In this document: in pieces, positions 24,266 to 32,726 of the stretch
Layout: each line of letters starts with the position of its first letter
Numbering within the stretch: the first letter of the stretch is position 1
Assembly: GCF_018449605.1 (NCBI RefSeq)
Contig: NZ_JAAVUW010000001.1
Location: forward strand, 744,001 to 808,000
DNA: 64,000 bases
From: Luteibacter sp. dw_328
GTDB taxonomy: Bacteria > Pseudomonadota > Gammaproteobacteria > Xanthomonadales > Rhodanobacteraceae
Direction: 5' to 3'
Program-made: the position numbers and the translations under genes
Notes under the pieces: generated by a model
Seen by the model: only the letters and a program-made list of their open reading frames with translations
What the model was told of the DNA's origin: nothing
The model's database searches: none

Positions 24266-26197
24266 ATGAAGCTCTGCGCATTGCGCATACGTGTTCAGAC
24301 ACTGCTGGCGGTAGCCAGCCTGACGGCCATGGTCGTCGCCCTTCCCTCGATGGCAACCGAACCGACCCCATCGACTCCCCGACAAACCGACGGACCGACC
24401 GCCATGGCTCGTGCCCGGGTCGCGGCGGACGTGTTGATGAGTTCGTATGAGCCTGGCAAGGCCTGGTTTCCCTCCAGTTGGTGGAATTCGGCGGTGGCTC
24501 TGCAGACGGTCGGCGACTACATGCAGCGCACGGGAGACCGTCGCTATCTCGGTCAACTGAACAATACGTTCGAGAAGGACAAGGGCGTGTTCCCGGCTGG
24601 CGTCTTGTCGGGCGATCCGCTACTGGGCAACTTCACCAGCCGGGCCATCGACGATTCCGAGTGGTGGGGCCTCACATGGCTGCAGGCCTATGACCTGACC
24701 CACGACCCGAAGTATCTGAACATGGCGGTGACCATCGCCAACTACGTCGACGGCTACTGGGACACCAGTACCTGCGGCGGTGGCGTCTGGTGGGATGGCG
24801 AGCGTACATACAAGAACGCCATCGTCAATGGCCTCTGGATCCGACTCACGGCCGAGCTGCACAACCGGATCCCCGGCGACACGCTGTGGCTGGGTCGATC
24901 CAGAACGGCGTGGGCATGGTTCCAGGGCAGCGGCATGATCAACGCGAAGGGGCTGGTCAACGACGGCCTCACCAACGCCTGCACCAACAACGGCCAGAAC
25001 GTGTGGACCTACAACCAGGGTCTGGCGATCGGCGCCGGCCTAGAACTGTGGCGCGCCACCCGGGATCCGCAGGTACTGACCTCCGTACGTCGCCTTGCCG
25101 ACGCGGCCATCGGTCCTGACGCCCTGGTGACTAACGGTGTCCTGAGCGAAACCTGCGATGCCGCCGACCAGACCTGCGATGACAACGGCAAGCAGTTCAA
25201 GGGCATCTTCATGCGCTACTGGACTGACCTTGTCGACACCACCCACGATCGGGGATACGCGGCATTCCTCGGCCAGCAAGCCGAGAGTGTATGGAATGAC
25301 GACCGCGACGCCGCTGGCCGACTCGGTACGCGCTGGTCCGGCGCCACCGACGACGACCACCCCAATGTGTTCGACTGGCGCACCCAGGCGAGCGCACTGA
25401 GTGCCCTCATCGGCGATGTGCCGGGCTTTACGCCGCTTGCTTCACTGGCAGCCACCCTGTCCCCGGCGCAACCGGTGATCATGCCGGCGGCCTCGGGTAC
25501 GTCGGTCATCCCTCTTGAGCTCGGCACCTCGGCGACGGGGTTCTTTCCGTTGCTAGCGCTCGCCTCCGTCGACGCGCCCACGGGCTGGAGCGCGTCGCCA
25601 CGCGCATTCCTCGTTCGGTTGCAGCCGCATGGCAACGCGATCCCGGCGAATAGCAGCATCGCTTTGAAAGTGAGCGTCCCCGGTTCGGCGAGTGACGGGC
25701 ACCACGTGATCACGGCAAGCGTGGCAGCACCCGGCCTGCGCTTCACGACCCAGGCCGATGTGCTGGTCGCTCATGCGATCGACTTCGATACCGGCACGGT
25801 CGATGAGAACCCGTGGCTGTTCGATGCCGGCGGCTCGCAGAGCAACGGCGTGCAGAACCGCTTCGCCGATGGGAACGCTCACTTTACCTATCGGTTCCCG
25901 CTTCCAGCCGACACGACCTCGGCACACGTCACCCTGACCATCGACGCCGAATTTCTGGTGCAGGCCAGCCCCGACAACGAGCACTGGACGACCGTGCTGC
26001 AGGAGACTCAACCGGTCACCGACGGCTCGAACAAGGCCGACCGAACCATCGACCTGACGCCCTACCTGGGCGTCGGGGCCGACGGGTCAAAGCCGGTCTA
26101 CCTGAACGTATCGGACGCCTTTCCCAACGATGGCTGGGGCGGGCGCGTGTATCACGTGACGGCAGTTATTGCGGAGGGTGGCGCGGCTCAAAGGTGA
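24266..26197 (+). CDS. Secreted GH76 family alpha-1,6-mannanase-like enzyme
   Basis: 643 residues with a signal peptide (about 1-30). Residues 45-395 form an (alpha/alpha)6 catalytic domain: Asp129-Asp130 in AIDDSEWWGLTWL is the GH76 catalytic pair, and further family phrases are GGGVWWDGERTYKNAIVNGL, TYNQGLAIGAGLELWRAT, FKGIFMRYW. GH76 enzymes cleave alpha-1,6-mannan, e.g. the yeast mannan backbone. Then follow an NEW3-like alpha-galactosidase-associated segment (about 420-530) and a beta-sandwich C-terminus ending RVYHVTAVI. ATG 24266 has GGAG 11 bases upstream. The final ten bases overlap the convergent hydrolase gene. Confidence 0.85.
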   Translation: MKLCALRIRVQTLLAVASLTAMVVALPSMATEPTPSTPRQTDGPTAMARARVAADVLMSSYEPGKAWFPSSWWNSAVALQTVGDYMQRTGDRRYLGQLNNTFEKDKGVFPAGVLSGDPLLGNFTSRAIDDSEWWGLTWLQAYDLTHDPKYLNMAVTIANYVDGYWDTSTCGGGVWWDGERTYKNAIVNGLWIRLTAELHNRIPGDTLWLGRSRTAWAWFQGSGMINAKGLVNDGLTNACTNNGQNVWTYNQGLAIGAGLELWRATRDPQVLTSVRRLADAAIGPDALVTNGVLSETCDAADQTCDDNGKQFKGIFMRYWTDLVDTTHDRGYAAFLGQQAESVWNDDRDAAGRLGTRWSGATDDDHPNVFDWRTQASALSALIGDVPGFTPLASLAATLSPAQPVIMPAASGTSVIPLELGTSATGFFPLLALASVDAPTGWSASPRAFLVRLQPHGNAIPANSSIALKVSVPGSASDGHHVITASVAAPGLRFTTQADVLVAHAIDFDTGTVDENPWLFDAGGSQSNGVQNRFADGNAHFTYRFPLPADTTSAHVTLTIDAEFLVQASPDNEHWTTVLQETQPVTDGSNKADRTIDLTPYLGVGADGSKPVYLNVSDAFPNDGWGGRVYHVTAVIAEGGAAQR

Positions 26198-27231
26198 TCG
26201 GCGTCGATAACCGCCTGGGTGAACGCCCGCGGCGCTTCCTCAGGCAGGTTGTGACCAATGCCGCCAGTGATCAGCCGGAACTGATACTTGCCCGTGAACT
26301 GTTTGGCATACGCCTCGGGCTGGGGATGTGGCGCACCGTTGGCATCGCCTTCCAGCGTGATGGTCGGTACCGGGATCTTCGGTGCCTGGGCTAGCCGCTT
26401 TTCCAGGTTGTCGTACCTGGCCTCGCCCTTGGCGAGGTTCAGACGCCAGCGGTAGTTGTGGATCGTGATGGCGACGTGGTCCGGATTCTCGAGCGCCTGT
26501 GCACTGCGCTCGTAGGTGGCATCGTCAAAGCCCCACTTTGGCGATGCCAGCTGCCAGATCAGTTTGGCGAAGTCGTGATGGTTCTGCTCGTAGCCGAGGC
26601 GACCACGCTCGGTGGTGAAGTAATACTGGTACCACCACTGGTATTCGGCCTTGGGTGGCAACGGCGTCTTGCCCGCTTCCTGGCTGCCGATCAGGTAGCC
26701 ACTCACGCTCACCAGCGCTTTCACGCGCTCCGGCCACAACGCCGCGACGATATCCGCCGAGCGTGCACCCCAATCGAAACCACCAAAGACCGCGCGCTTG
26801 ATGTGCAGCGCGTCCATAAAGTCGATGACGTCCTGGCCCAGGGCAGCAGGCTCGGCGTTTCGCAGCGTGCTGGCAGAGAGAAAGCGGGTTTCGCCGTAGC
26901 CGCGCGCATAGGGAATAAGCACGCGATACCCTTTCGCCGCCAATGCCGGCGCGACCTCCTGATAGCTGTGAATGTCGTAAGGCCATCCATGCAGCAGGAT
27001 CACGACGGGACCATCCGCAGGACCCAGTTCGGCATAGGCAACGTCCAGCACGCCGGCGTGGACATGCTTCAACGGGCCCAACGGGTCGGGCGATGCGGAC
27101 GACGTGGTGGCTGCCTGGGCCAGCGACGATGGGGCAGATTGCGCATGCGCACTGCTCGATGCGCCGACAAGGATCGCCAGGGCGGTCGCGCCTGCCAGGC
27201 TGCGGCTACGGAGTTTCATTTTGCTATGCAT
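26188..27231 (-). CDS. Secreted alpha/beta hydrolase (epoxide hydrolase/dehalogenase type)
   Basis: 347 residues: signal peptide about 1-30 and an alpha/beta hydrolase fold with LLHGWPYDIHSYQEV (oxyanion loop) and the nucleophile elbow GGFDWGARSAD in which Asp replaces Ser, as in epoxide hydrolases and haloalkane dehalogenases. A final His is in GGIGHNLPEEAP. The lid region (YQWWYQYYFTTERGR) is tryptophan/tyrosine-rich. Reaction inferred only to class. It converges on the GH76 gene and overlaps its end by ten bases. Confidence 0.85.
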   Translation of the reverse strand: MHSKMKLRSRSLAGATALAILVGASSSAHAQSAPSSLAQAATTSSASPDPLGPLKHVHAGVLDVAYAELGPADGPVVILLHGWPYDIHSYQEVAPALAAKGYRVLIPYARGYGETRFLSASTLRNAEPAALGQDVIDFMDALHIKRAVFGGFDWGARSADIVAALWPERVKALVSVSGYLIGSQEAGKTPLPPKAEYQWWYQYYFTTERGRLGYEQNHHDFAKLIWQLASPKWGFDDATYERSAQALENPDHVAITIHNYRWRLNLAKGEARYDNLEKRLAQAPKIPVPTITLEGDANGAPHPQPEAYAKQFTGKYQFRLITGGIGHNLPEEAPRAFTQAVIDADHL

Positions 27232-27464
27232 GGACGTTTCTCAGCTCGTTGGACGTAGCTAGGAGACCAAAAAACATTGTCTCGACTGTGTCCAGCGGCG
27301 CGCTGAAACGTCTCCGAGTGTGTCGGGGCCTCATCCGGACACATTGGGATACAAAGCGGGCGCCTACGGTTCGGCCAGGATGGCGACTCTCAGATGCATT
27401 AAACCCTCCGCCATGTCACAGCATCCAACGGGTTGGCTCGTCCCGCACCCCAGGAGAATTTACC

Positions 27465-28589
27465 TTGCCTCGAATCCAACGGTTCACCACGTTCGCCGCT
27501 GCCGCCTTCGCGCTCCTTTGTGCTTTTCAGGCCACGGCAACCTCGCTGGCCCAGGCGAATGACCTGACCAGGCAATGGGTGAAGGAGACGATGGCGAAGG
27601 AGCGCATCCCCGGTATGCAGATCGCCGTCATCAAGGACGATCGCGTTGTGTTCTCCGAGAGTTATGGCTGGGCCAACGTCGAGAACCGTGTCCACGCCAC
27701 TAAAACCACATTGTTTCCACTCAACTCGGCGACGAAATCGTTTACCGGCGTAGCCATGATGCAGCTGGCCGAGGCGGGCCTGGTGGATCTGAATGCCCCG
27801 ATCTCGCGCTACCTCGACGGCTTGCCTGAAGCATGGCGCGCCATCCGTGTGCGCCAACTCCTGGCGCACACGTCGGGCCTGCCAGACATCCTCGATGAGC
27901 AAGGCTTGCTCGGCGGAGGCTCGGAGGCCGACGCCTGGCAGGCGGTGCAGCGGCTCCCGATAGGTTCGGCCCCCGGAGAGCGCTTCACTTACAACCAGAC
28001 CAACTATGTACTGCTGGCTCAGATCATCGCAAAGCAGTCAAAAATGCCCTACGAGCAATACATGGCGACGCGCCAGTTCACTCCTGCACACATGGCGCGG
28101 GCAACGTTCGGCGACAGCTACGATCTGCTCGCCAACGCAGCCACCATGTACAGCTATTTTCCCCGCAAAACGGATGCGCCCGGGGCCAGCCAACGTCTGT
28201 CGCATTGGTTCTACGACATGTCGCCCGGGCTCTGGTCGGGAGGTGGAATCATGACCACTGCGGATGACGTCGCCCACTGGCTGGTATCGGTATCCAAGGG
28301 TGAGTTGATCAGCAAGGCCGGCATGCGGGCCATGTGGACACCCGAGAAGTTGAACAACGGCGCCGACGGTGATTGGGCCGCAGGTTGGCACGTGCTGAAA
28401 ACAACGCCGGTGCGAGAAGTCGCCGGCATGGGTGGCGCCCGTGCCGCCTTCATCGTGTATCCCGATGAGCGCTTGGCCATCGTCGTGCTGACCAACCTCG
28501 TCGGGTCGAACCCCCAGAACTTCATCCCGAAAATCGCGGAAGCCTACCGCTCAACACCTGCTGACGCTGCGCGAATCCAGGCGCAATAA
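27465..28589 (+). CDS. Secreted beta-lactamase-fold serine hydrolase
   Basis: 374 residues using TTG at 27465 as start, chosen because AGGAG lies eight bases before it and a signal peptide follows (MPRIQRFTTFAAAAFALLCA). Beta-lactamase/transpeptidase-like fold: SATK (Ser-x-x-Lys, in LNSATKSFTG) is the nucleophile. The second motif, usually YxN, reads YNQTN here, so the Asn position differs. LWSGGGIMTTADDVAHWL and AGWHVL match esterase/DD-peptidase-like members. A terminator hairpin follows. Substrate unknown: esterase or peptidoglycan-related peptidase. Confidence 0.85.
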   Translation: MPRIQRFTTFAAAAFALLCAFQATATSLAQANDLTRQWVKETMAKERIPGMQIAVIKDDRVVFSESYGWANVENRVHATKTTLFPLNSATKSFTGVAMMQLAEAGLVDLNAPISRYLDGLPEAWRAIRVRQLLAHTSGLPDILDEQGLLGGGSEADAWQAVQRLPIGSAPGERFTYNQTNYVLLAQIIAKQSKMPYEQYMATRQFTPAHMARATFGDSYDLLANAATMYSYFPRKTDAPGASQRLSHWFYDMSPGLWSGGGIMTTADDVAHWLVSVSKGELISKAGMRAMWTPEKLNNGADGDWAAGWHVLKTTPVREVAGMGGARAAFIVYPDERLAIVVLTNLVGSNPQNFIPKIAEAYRSTPADAARIQAQ

Positions 28590-28600
28590 CGCTAACAGGC

Positions 28601-28639
28601 GCAGGCCTTCTCGTTTCATCGGACAGGCCTGCCCTTTTT
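28601..28639 (+). terminator. Rho-independent terminator of serine hydrolase gene
   Basis: Stem GCAGGCCT (28601-28608) with AGGCCTGC (28625-28632), 16-base loop, then CC and TTTTT at 28635-28639. It lies right after the TAA and ends at the stop of the convergent lipoprotein-operon gene, so it may serve both strands. Confidence 0.7.
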
Positions 28640-29544
28640 CACCCACTCCCCTGCGCGGCTATTGGCAGCACATCCCGGCGCGTGTCATCGCAACTCGCCT
28701 TCACCGGCACCGACATCAGCGTTCCGCGAAGTGAACGAAGAAGGACGCGGTCACATTGCTCGGTGATCGGTTGGCCGCGCTCCATGCGTTCGGTGGTGCC
28801 CTCCATGTAGCGGATCGTGCGGAACGGCGTGGTCGTCGACGGGCTGGCCGCGTCAGCGAAGGCGATGTCCAGCGATTGCCCGAGCAACTGGCCGCCTTGG
28901 TCTTTCAGCAGCTCGCCGCCGTTGGCTGTCCAGTGCGCGACCGGGTCGGGCTCCGCCTCTGCATCCGAGATGACGCGTATCGTGTTCACGTAGCTGCTGC
29001 GCTTCGACTCGCCTGGTGCAAACAAGGCCACTGTGTTGTCGAGCACCAGGGTGGTCTGGTCCTGCGTCAGCGAGAACACGGGGGTCACGACCACGACCCA
29101 CGTATCAGGGTGCCCAGCTCCACGCGGCAGTACGGGCATCTGTGTGCCGGATAGTGTCCACGCCTTGCTGCGCCCGGCCAATTCGGTATAGCGGAACGCG
29201 TCGATCACGGGCGCGTATGGCTCGAGTACCTTATTGGCCTCCGTCTCGATACGGGTCTTCTGCGACTCGCGGCTGCCCTTCGAGATAAGGGCATGCGTAA
29301 GCACGCCGGCAAGCAACCCTACGGCGTTCGGCGCCGGATACATCATGCTCACGGGCGCCACGCCCGCCTGGTCGAAGTTGACGACACCACGAAAAACCAC
29401 CTTCTCCGAAAGCGGAAGTTGCATCGACCAACGGAGGGTTGCGGGGTCGGGCAGGCGCGGCAGTGTCGCGTCAGGCGTGGCGACGGCCAGCATCCAGGCC
29501 GTCGCCACCCCGGCGCGCGATCGGAAAAGGCGCATGTGTTTCAT
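28639..29544 (-). CDS. Exported protein of unknown function, second gene of lipoprotein pair
   Basis: About 301 residues. The ATG at 29544 overlaps the TGA of the preceding gene by one base (TGATG), so translation is coupled; a TTG three bases upstream is the alternative. A short hydrophobic stretch occupies about residues 10-22, probably a weak signal peptide. Central motifs are VVVVTPVFSLTQDQTTLVLD and YVNTIRVISDAEAEPDPVAHW. Cysteines near the end (QCDRVLL, ASCDDTR) may pair. No family recognised. It probably works with the lipoprotein encoded before it. Confidence 0.65.
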   Translation of the reverse strand: MKHMRLFRSRAGVATAWMLAVATPDATLPRLPDPATLRWSMQLPLSEKVVFRGVVNFDQAGVAPVSMMYPAPNAVGLLAGVLTHALISKGSRESQKTRIETEANKVLEPYAPVIDAFRYTELAGRSKAWTLSGTQMPVLPRGAGHPDTWVVVVTPVFSLTQDQTTLVLDNTVALFAPGESKRSSYVNTIRVISDAEAEPDPVAHWTANGGELLKDQGGQLLGQSLDIAFADAASPSTTTPFRTIRYMEGTTERMERGQPITEQCDRVLLRSLRGTLMSVPVKASCDDTRRDVLPIAAQGSG

Positions 29545-30236
29545 CAACCGTTGAATGGGTTGAGAAACTTGTCCTTACCCAGCTCCAGAGCCTGGAAATA
29601 CGCATTGGTCAGACCCGGGAAGCGCGGCGGCTCGTCCCACTTACCCTCCGCGCTGACGCGGATAGTGACCGGTGCGTACCACTCGTATGCGTTGGTCTTC
29701 AGGTTCACCTCGTAGCCCAGGCCGGTGATCGCGCCCTTGGGGTCGCTGCTCGGGATGTAATCGGCATAAGGACGCTCGAAACCGACCTGCCAGATGTCAA
29801 TCACGATCAGGTGATCGATCCCGTACTGAGTGCCAAGAGAGGAGAAATCCCGCTTCGCCAGGTCGTCGCCCTTGGCTTGCGCCTTGGGGAGTTTTGCGAC
29901 GTTGATGTCCTGGTCGATGACAACCACGGTCAAACCTTTCTTGCGCAGCAGTTCGGCGACCTTCTGCTTCAGCGCAGGCAGATCCTCCTTCGGCAACGTG
30001 TGGGTGTAACCGGTCAAGGTCGAATTTGCGATCGACGCAGCTGCCAGGCAGAGCAGGCAGCCCGCCCCCGGCAGGGACGTATCGACCTTGGGCAGTGCGG
30101 TCATCGCCACGCCGATTTTCTCTGGCTGCGCCGTGACCACTGGTGCGGTGAAGGCAATGGCGCGTTGTGGCTTGCCGGCACAGCCGGCCAGCGTGGCGGC
30201 GACGACAAGCACCGCCGCGATAAGACGTATGTTCAT
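29544..30236 (-). CDS. Lipoprotein of unknown function
   Basis: About 230 residues. ATG 30236 is chosen (GGGGAG upstream); the protein then starts MNIRLIAAVLVVAATLAGC, with a lipobox LAGC. The mature part has a GYTHTLPKEDLPALKQK segment and a domain of alternating beta strands (GIDHLIVIDIWQVGF, GLGYEVNLKTN). No family recognised. It is translationally coupled to the next gene and preceded, 156 bp upstream, by the TGTAG-N8-CTACA site at 30392-30409. Confidence 0.75.
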   Translation of the reverse strand: MNIRLIAAVLVVAATLAGCAGKPQRAIAFTAPVVTAQPEKIGVAMTALPKVDTSLPGAGCLLCLAAASIANSTLTGYTHTLPKEDLPALKQKVAELLRKKGLTVVVIDQDINVAKLPKAQAKGDDLAKRDFSSLGTQYGIDHLIVIDIWQVGFERPYADYIPSSDPKGAITGLGYEVNLKTNAYEWYAPVTIRVSAEGKWDEPPRFPGLTNAYFQALELGKDKFLNPFNG

Positions 30237-30391
30237 TCCCTGCTCCCCTGTCACTGTTGACGTCAGCTAGCGCACCGCGTGACGCACCTCACGGCACGGC
30301 GGTCAGCTGATCCAATTCGAGTTCCCCTGTCACTTCGCGCCCGGTCTAGGCCGGGGCGGCGGTATTTCAGCATGGCCGCCTTGGCGGCGTC

Positions 30392-30409
30392 TGTAGTCCT
30401 TCCCCTACA
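30392..30409. promoter_or_regulatory. Inverted-repeat site TGTAG-N8-CTACA
   Basis: TGTAG at 30392-30396 and CTACA at 30405-30409, about 156 bp upstream of the lipoprotein start at 30236. It resembles three other sites in this block (31097, 37207, 39597). Confidence 0.4.
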
Positions 30410-30507
30410 TTGGAGGACCGGCTTTCAGGGACGCCTTTCCGGGCTCATACCCAGCGGCGCCAACCCATAGTCGACGCGATGCGCGTCATCGGCCTTGGCC
30501 GGTCACT

Positions 30508-31011
30508 TCATAACGCTTGCTCACGGCGCACCCCGGATTCCTCTGAAGGGGTGTTGTCGCCGAGCTTCCGATAGATCCTCACGAATATCTCTTCCGCGAC
30601 GAGCATCGCGACAATGACGACGATGAGCGCAACGACGCCGTGGAACGCGCCGAGGAACCGGACGTCGTCGCCAAACATCTGCACAATCGCTTCGAGGATG
30701 ACGAGTTTCGATCCGAACAACACCAGCCAGGCAGAGAAGAACCTGAGAAACGTCATGAGCCGACCGGGGCGTGCCTTGAAGAAGGCGCCTACCTTATGCT
30801 CCAGGGCCATCGTCAGTTTCAGAAGCACCTGCAAGACGATCGCGGCGAGCAAGGACGTGGTGAACGTGTCGATGAACACGTTCTTCCAATATTCGGCGAA
30901 GAGGTTCAACACGACAAGGTCGATCAGGATCGCAGTGACGTAGCGAACGAACACACGCTGTCTGTTCGTCGGCGTTGCCACGACGGCCGGCATGAGCGTT
31001 TCACTAGTCAT
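30508..31011 (-). CDS. Inner-membrane protein of unknown function
   Basis: 167 residues from ATG 31011 (GAGGG upstream); the frame continues to 31098 without a plausible start. Four hydrophobic segments: about 22-38 (VTAILIDLVVLNLFAEYW), 45-65, 84-105 and 119-143, with a conserved-looking acidic end (AEEIFVRIYRKLG). It stands alone, divergent from the efflux operon with which it shares a 190-bp promoter region. No family recognised. Confidence 0.65.
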   Translation of the reverse strand: MTSETLMPAVVATPTNRQRVFVRYVTAILIDLVVLNLFAEYWKNVFIDTFTTSLLAAIVLQVLLKLTMALEHKVGAFFKARPGRLMTFLRFFSAWLVLFGSKLVILEAIVQMFGDDVRFLGAFHGVVALIVVIVAMLVAEEIFVRIYRKLGDNTPSEESGVRREQAL

Positions 31012-31096
31012 GGCTGTGAACCCTCGTTGGCAAAGGAGGCGGCCTCCTCTGCGGCACAGCATCTCAGAGATCGATGCCCCCGATGTCAGTAGTTTC

Positions 31097-31113
31097 ACCT
31101 AGTCCGTTTAGGT
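31097..31113. promoter_or_regulatory. Inverted-repeat site ACCTA-N7-TAGGT
   Basis: ACCTA at 31097-31101 and TAGGT at 31109-31113, midway between the divergent membrane-protein gene (start 31011) and the efflux operon (start 31201). Confidence 0.4.
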
Positions 31114-31200
31114 ACAAGTGCACTAGGCAGCACCCTGCGGATGGCACAGCCTTCGATCTTCACCGGTCGCTCCCTGCGAGTGCCAGAGAGGGGAAGAGCC

Positions 31201-32706
31201 GTGGTCCGCGGATCGCGTATCGGCAGGCATTCATTCCCCATTGCCGTGGCTGTGGTCGCGGTCGCATGCCTCAGCACCGGGTGCGCGTTGGGACCCGACT
31301 ACGTTCGTCCGGCGGTAAATGTCCCGACGGCTTACCGCTTCGCCGATACGACGGCACCGGGCTCCTCCACCGCCACGGCGACCCTCGCCACAGTGCCCGC
31401 GTGGTGGCGGACCTTTGGCGATCACGACCTCGATGCACTGGTTGACGAAGGGCTGGCGGCCAACCATGACCTTCGCATCGCCACCGCGCGCGTGGACGAA
31501 TTTGCCGCGGTCGTCGTCGGCACCCGGGCGCAGGGCCTTCCGCAATTGGGCTACGGCGCGAGCGCTGCTCGTCAGCGTGCCAGCCAGGACGTCACCAGGC
31601 TGCCGGCCAGCATCAGTCCCATCAGCAACAACTACTCGGCGGTCCTGTCGGCCAGCTGGGAGCTGGACCTCTGGGGCCGCGTGCGCCGGGAAACCGAAGC
31701 GGCGAAAGCCAATCTGTTCGCCACGGAACAGGCGCGACTCGGCGTCGCCCTGACACTCGTTTCGACCATCGTTTCCGGTTACATCACCTTGCTCGACCTG
31801 GACCGTCAGCTCGAGGTTTCGCAAGCGACGCTCGAAGGTCGTCGAATGAACGTCGAAGTGTTTCAGATGCGCCTGGACGGCGGAGCGGTTTCCGAGTTCG
31901 AGATGATGCAGGTGACGGCCGAGTACGAGACTGCCGTCGCGTCCATTCCCGTGATCCAGCAGGCCATCGCCCAGCAGGAACACGCCCTGTCGGTCCTTGT
32001 CGGTCGCAATCCGGGCCCCATCCGGCGCGGCCGTACGCTCCAGCAGCTGAGCGTCCCGCCGGTGTTGGCCGGCCTCCCTTCGGACCTGATTACCCGACGG
32101 CCCGACATCCTGCAGGCAGAGCAGCAACTGGTCGCCGCCAACGCGCTGATCGGCGCGGCACGGGCTCTCTACTTCCCGTCCGTTGCACTGACCGGCACCG
32201 GTGGAGGTGCCAGCAGGGCACTCGATAGCCTGTTCACAGGTCCGGCGCGCACGTGGTCGTTCTCCGGCCAGTTGCTTGGCCCTCTTTTCGCCGGCGGCGC
32301 GATCGACGCGGCGAATCGGCAGGCGGAGGCGCGTCGCGAGCAGGCGTTGGATGCCTACCAGCAGACGATTCAAAGCGCATTCCGTGACGTCGACGACGCG
32401 CTGGCAGCCATCCAGGCGAGGCGAACGCTGGTCGCCTCGCTCGAGCGTCAGGTGGTGGCACTGACACGCGCGGTGCAGCTCACCCGATACCGCTACGACA
32501 ACGGCTACACCGATTACCTCGAAGTGCTCGATACCGAACGCAGCCTTTTCTCGGCGGAACTTTCCCTGAGTTCGGCGCGCGGCGATCGTTTGCGAGCGCT
32601 CATCGACCTGTACCGCGCATTGGGCGGCGACTGGATTGAACAGGTCGCGCCGTTGCCGCTGGCACAGCAGTCAACCGGTACTCGCGCCTCCTCCTATACC
32701 CACTGA
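31201..32706 (+). CDS. Outer-membrane efflux lipoprotein, NodT/OprM family
   Basis: About 501 residues from GTG 31201, preceded by a purine-rich AGAGGGGAAG; the next upstream ATG at 31141 gives a poorer leader. Lipobox LSTGC (signal peptide AVAVVAVACLSTGC). TolC-like structure: ALGPDYVRPAVNVP opening, WWRTFGDHDLDALV, LSASWELDLWGRVRRE, TRRPDILQAEQQLVAANA, and YLEVLDTERSLFSAELS near the end, all OprM/NodT signatures. It forms the outer-membrane channel for the HlyD and DUF2955 proteins after it, in the order channel, fusion protein, pump. Confidence 0.9.
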   Translation: MVRGSRIGRHSFPIAVAVVAVACLSTGCALGPDYVRPAVNVPTAYRFADTTAPGSSTATATLATVPAWWRTFGDHDLDALVDEGLAANHDLRIATARVDEFAAVVVGTRAQGLPQLGYGASAARQRASQDVTRLPASISPISNNYSAVLSASWELDLWGRVRRETEAAKANLFATEQARLGVALTLVSTIVSGYITLLDLDRQLEVSQATLEGRRMNVEVFQMRLDGGAVSEFEMMQVTAEYETAVASIPVIQQAIAQQEHALSVLVGRNPGPIRRGRTLQQLSVPPVLAGLPSDLITRRPDILQAEQQLVAANALIGAARALYFPSVALTGTGGGASRALDSLFTGPARTWSFSGQLLGPLFAGGAIDAANRQAEARREQALDAYQQTIQSAFRDVDDALAAIQARRTLVASLERQVVALTRAVQLTRYRYDNGYTDYLEVLDTERSLFSAELSLSSARGDRLRALIDLYRALGGDWIEQVAPLPLAQQSTGTRASSYTH

Positions 32707-32726
32707 CTCACGCGACGAGAGCGACG

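Noticed and set aside
27289-27343. TGTCC and GGACACA near the hydrolase/beta-lactamase gap, resembling the 10043 array
   Set aside because: The half-sites are 43 bp apart with no palindrome, so similarity to the 10 kb array may be chance.
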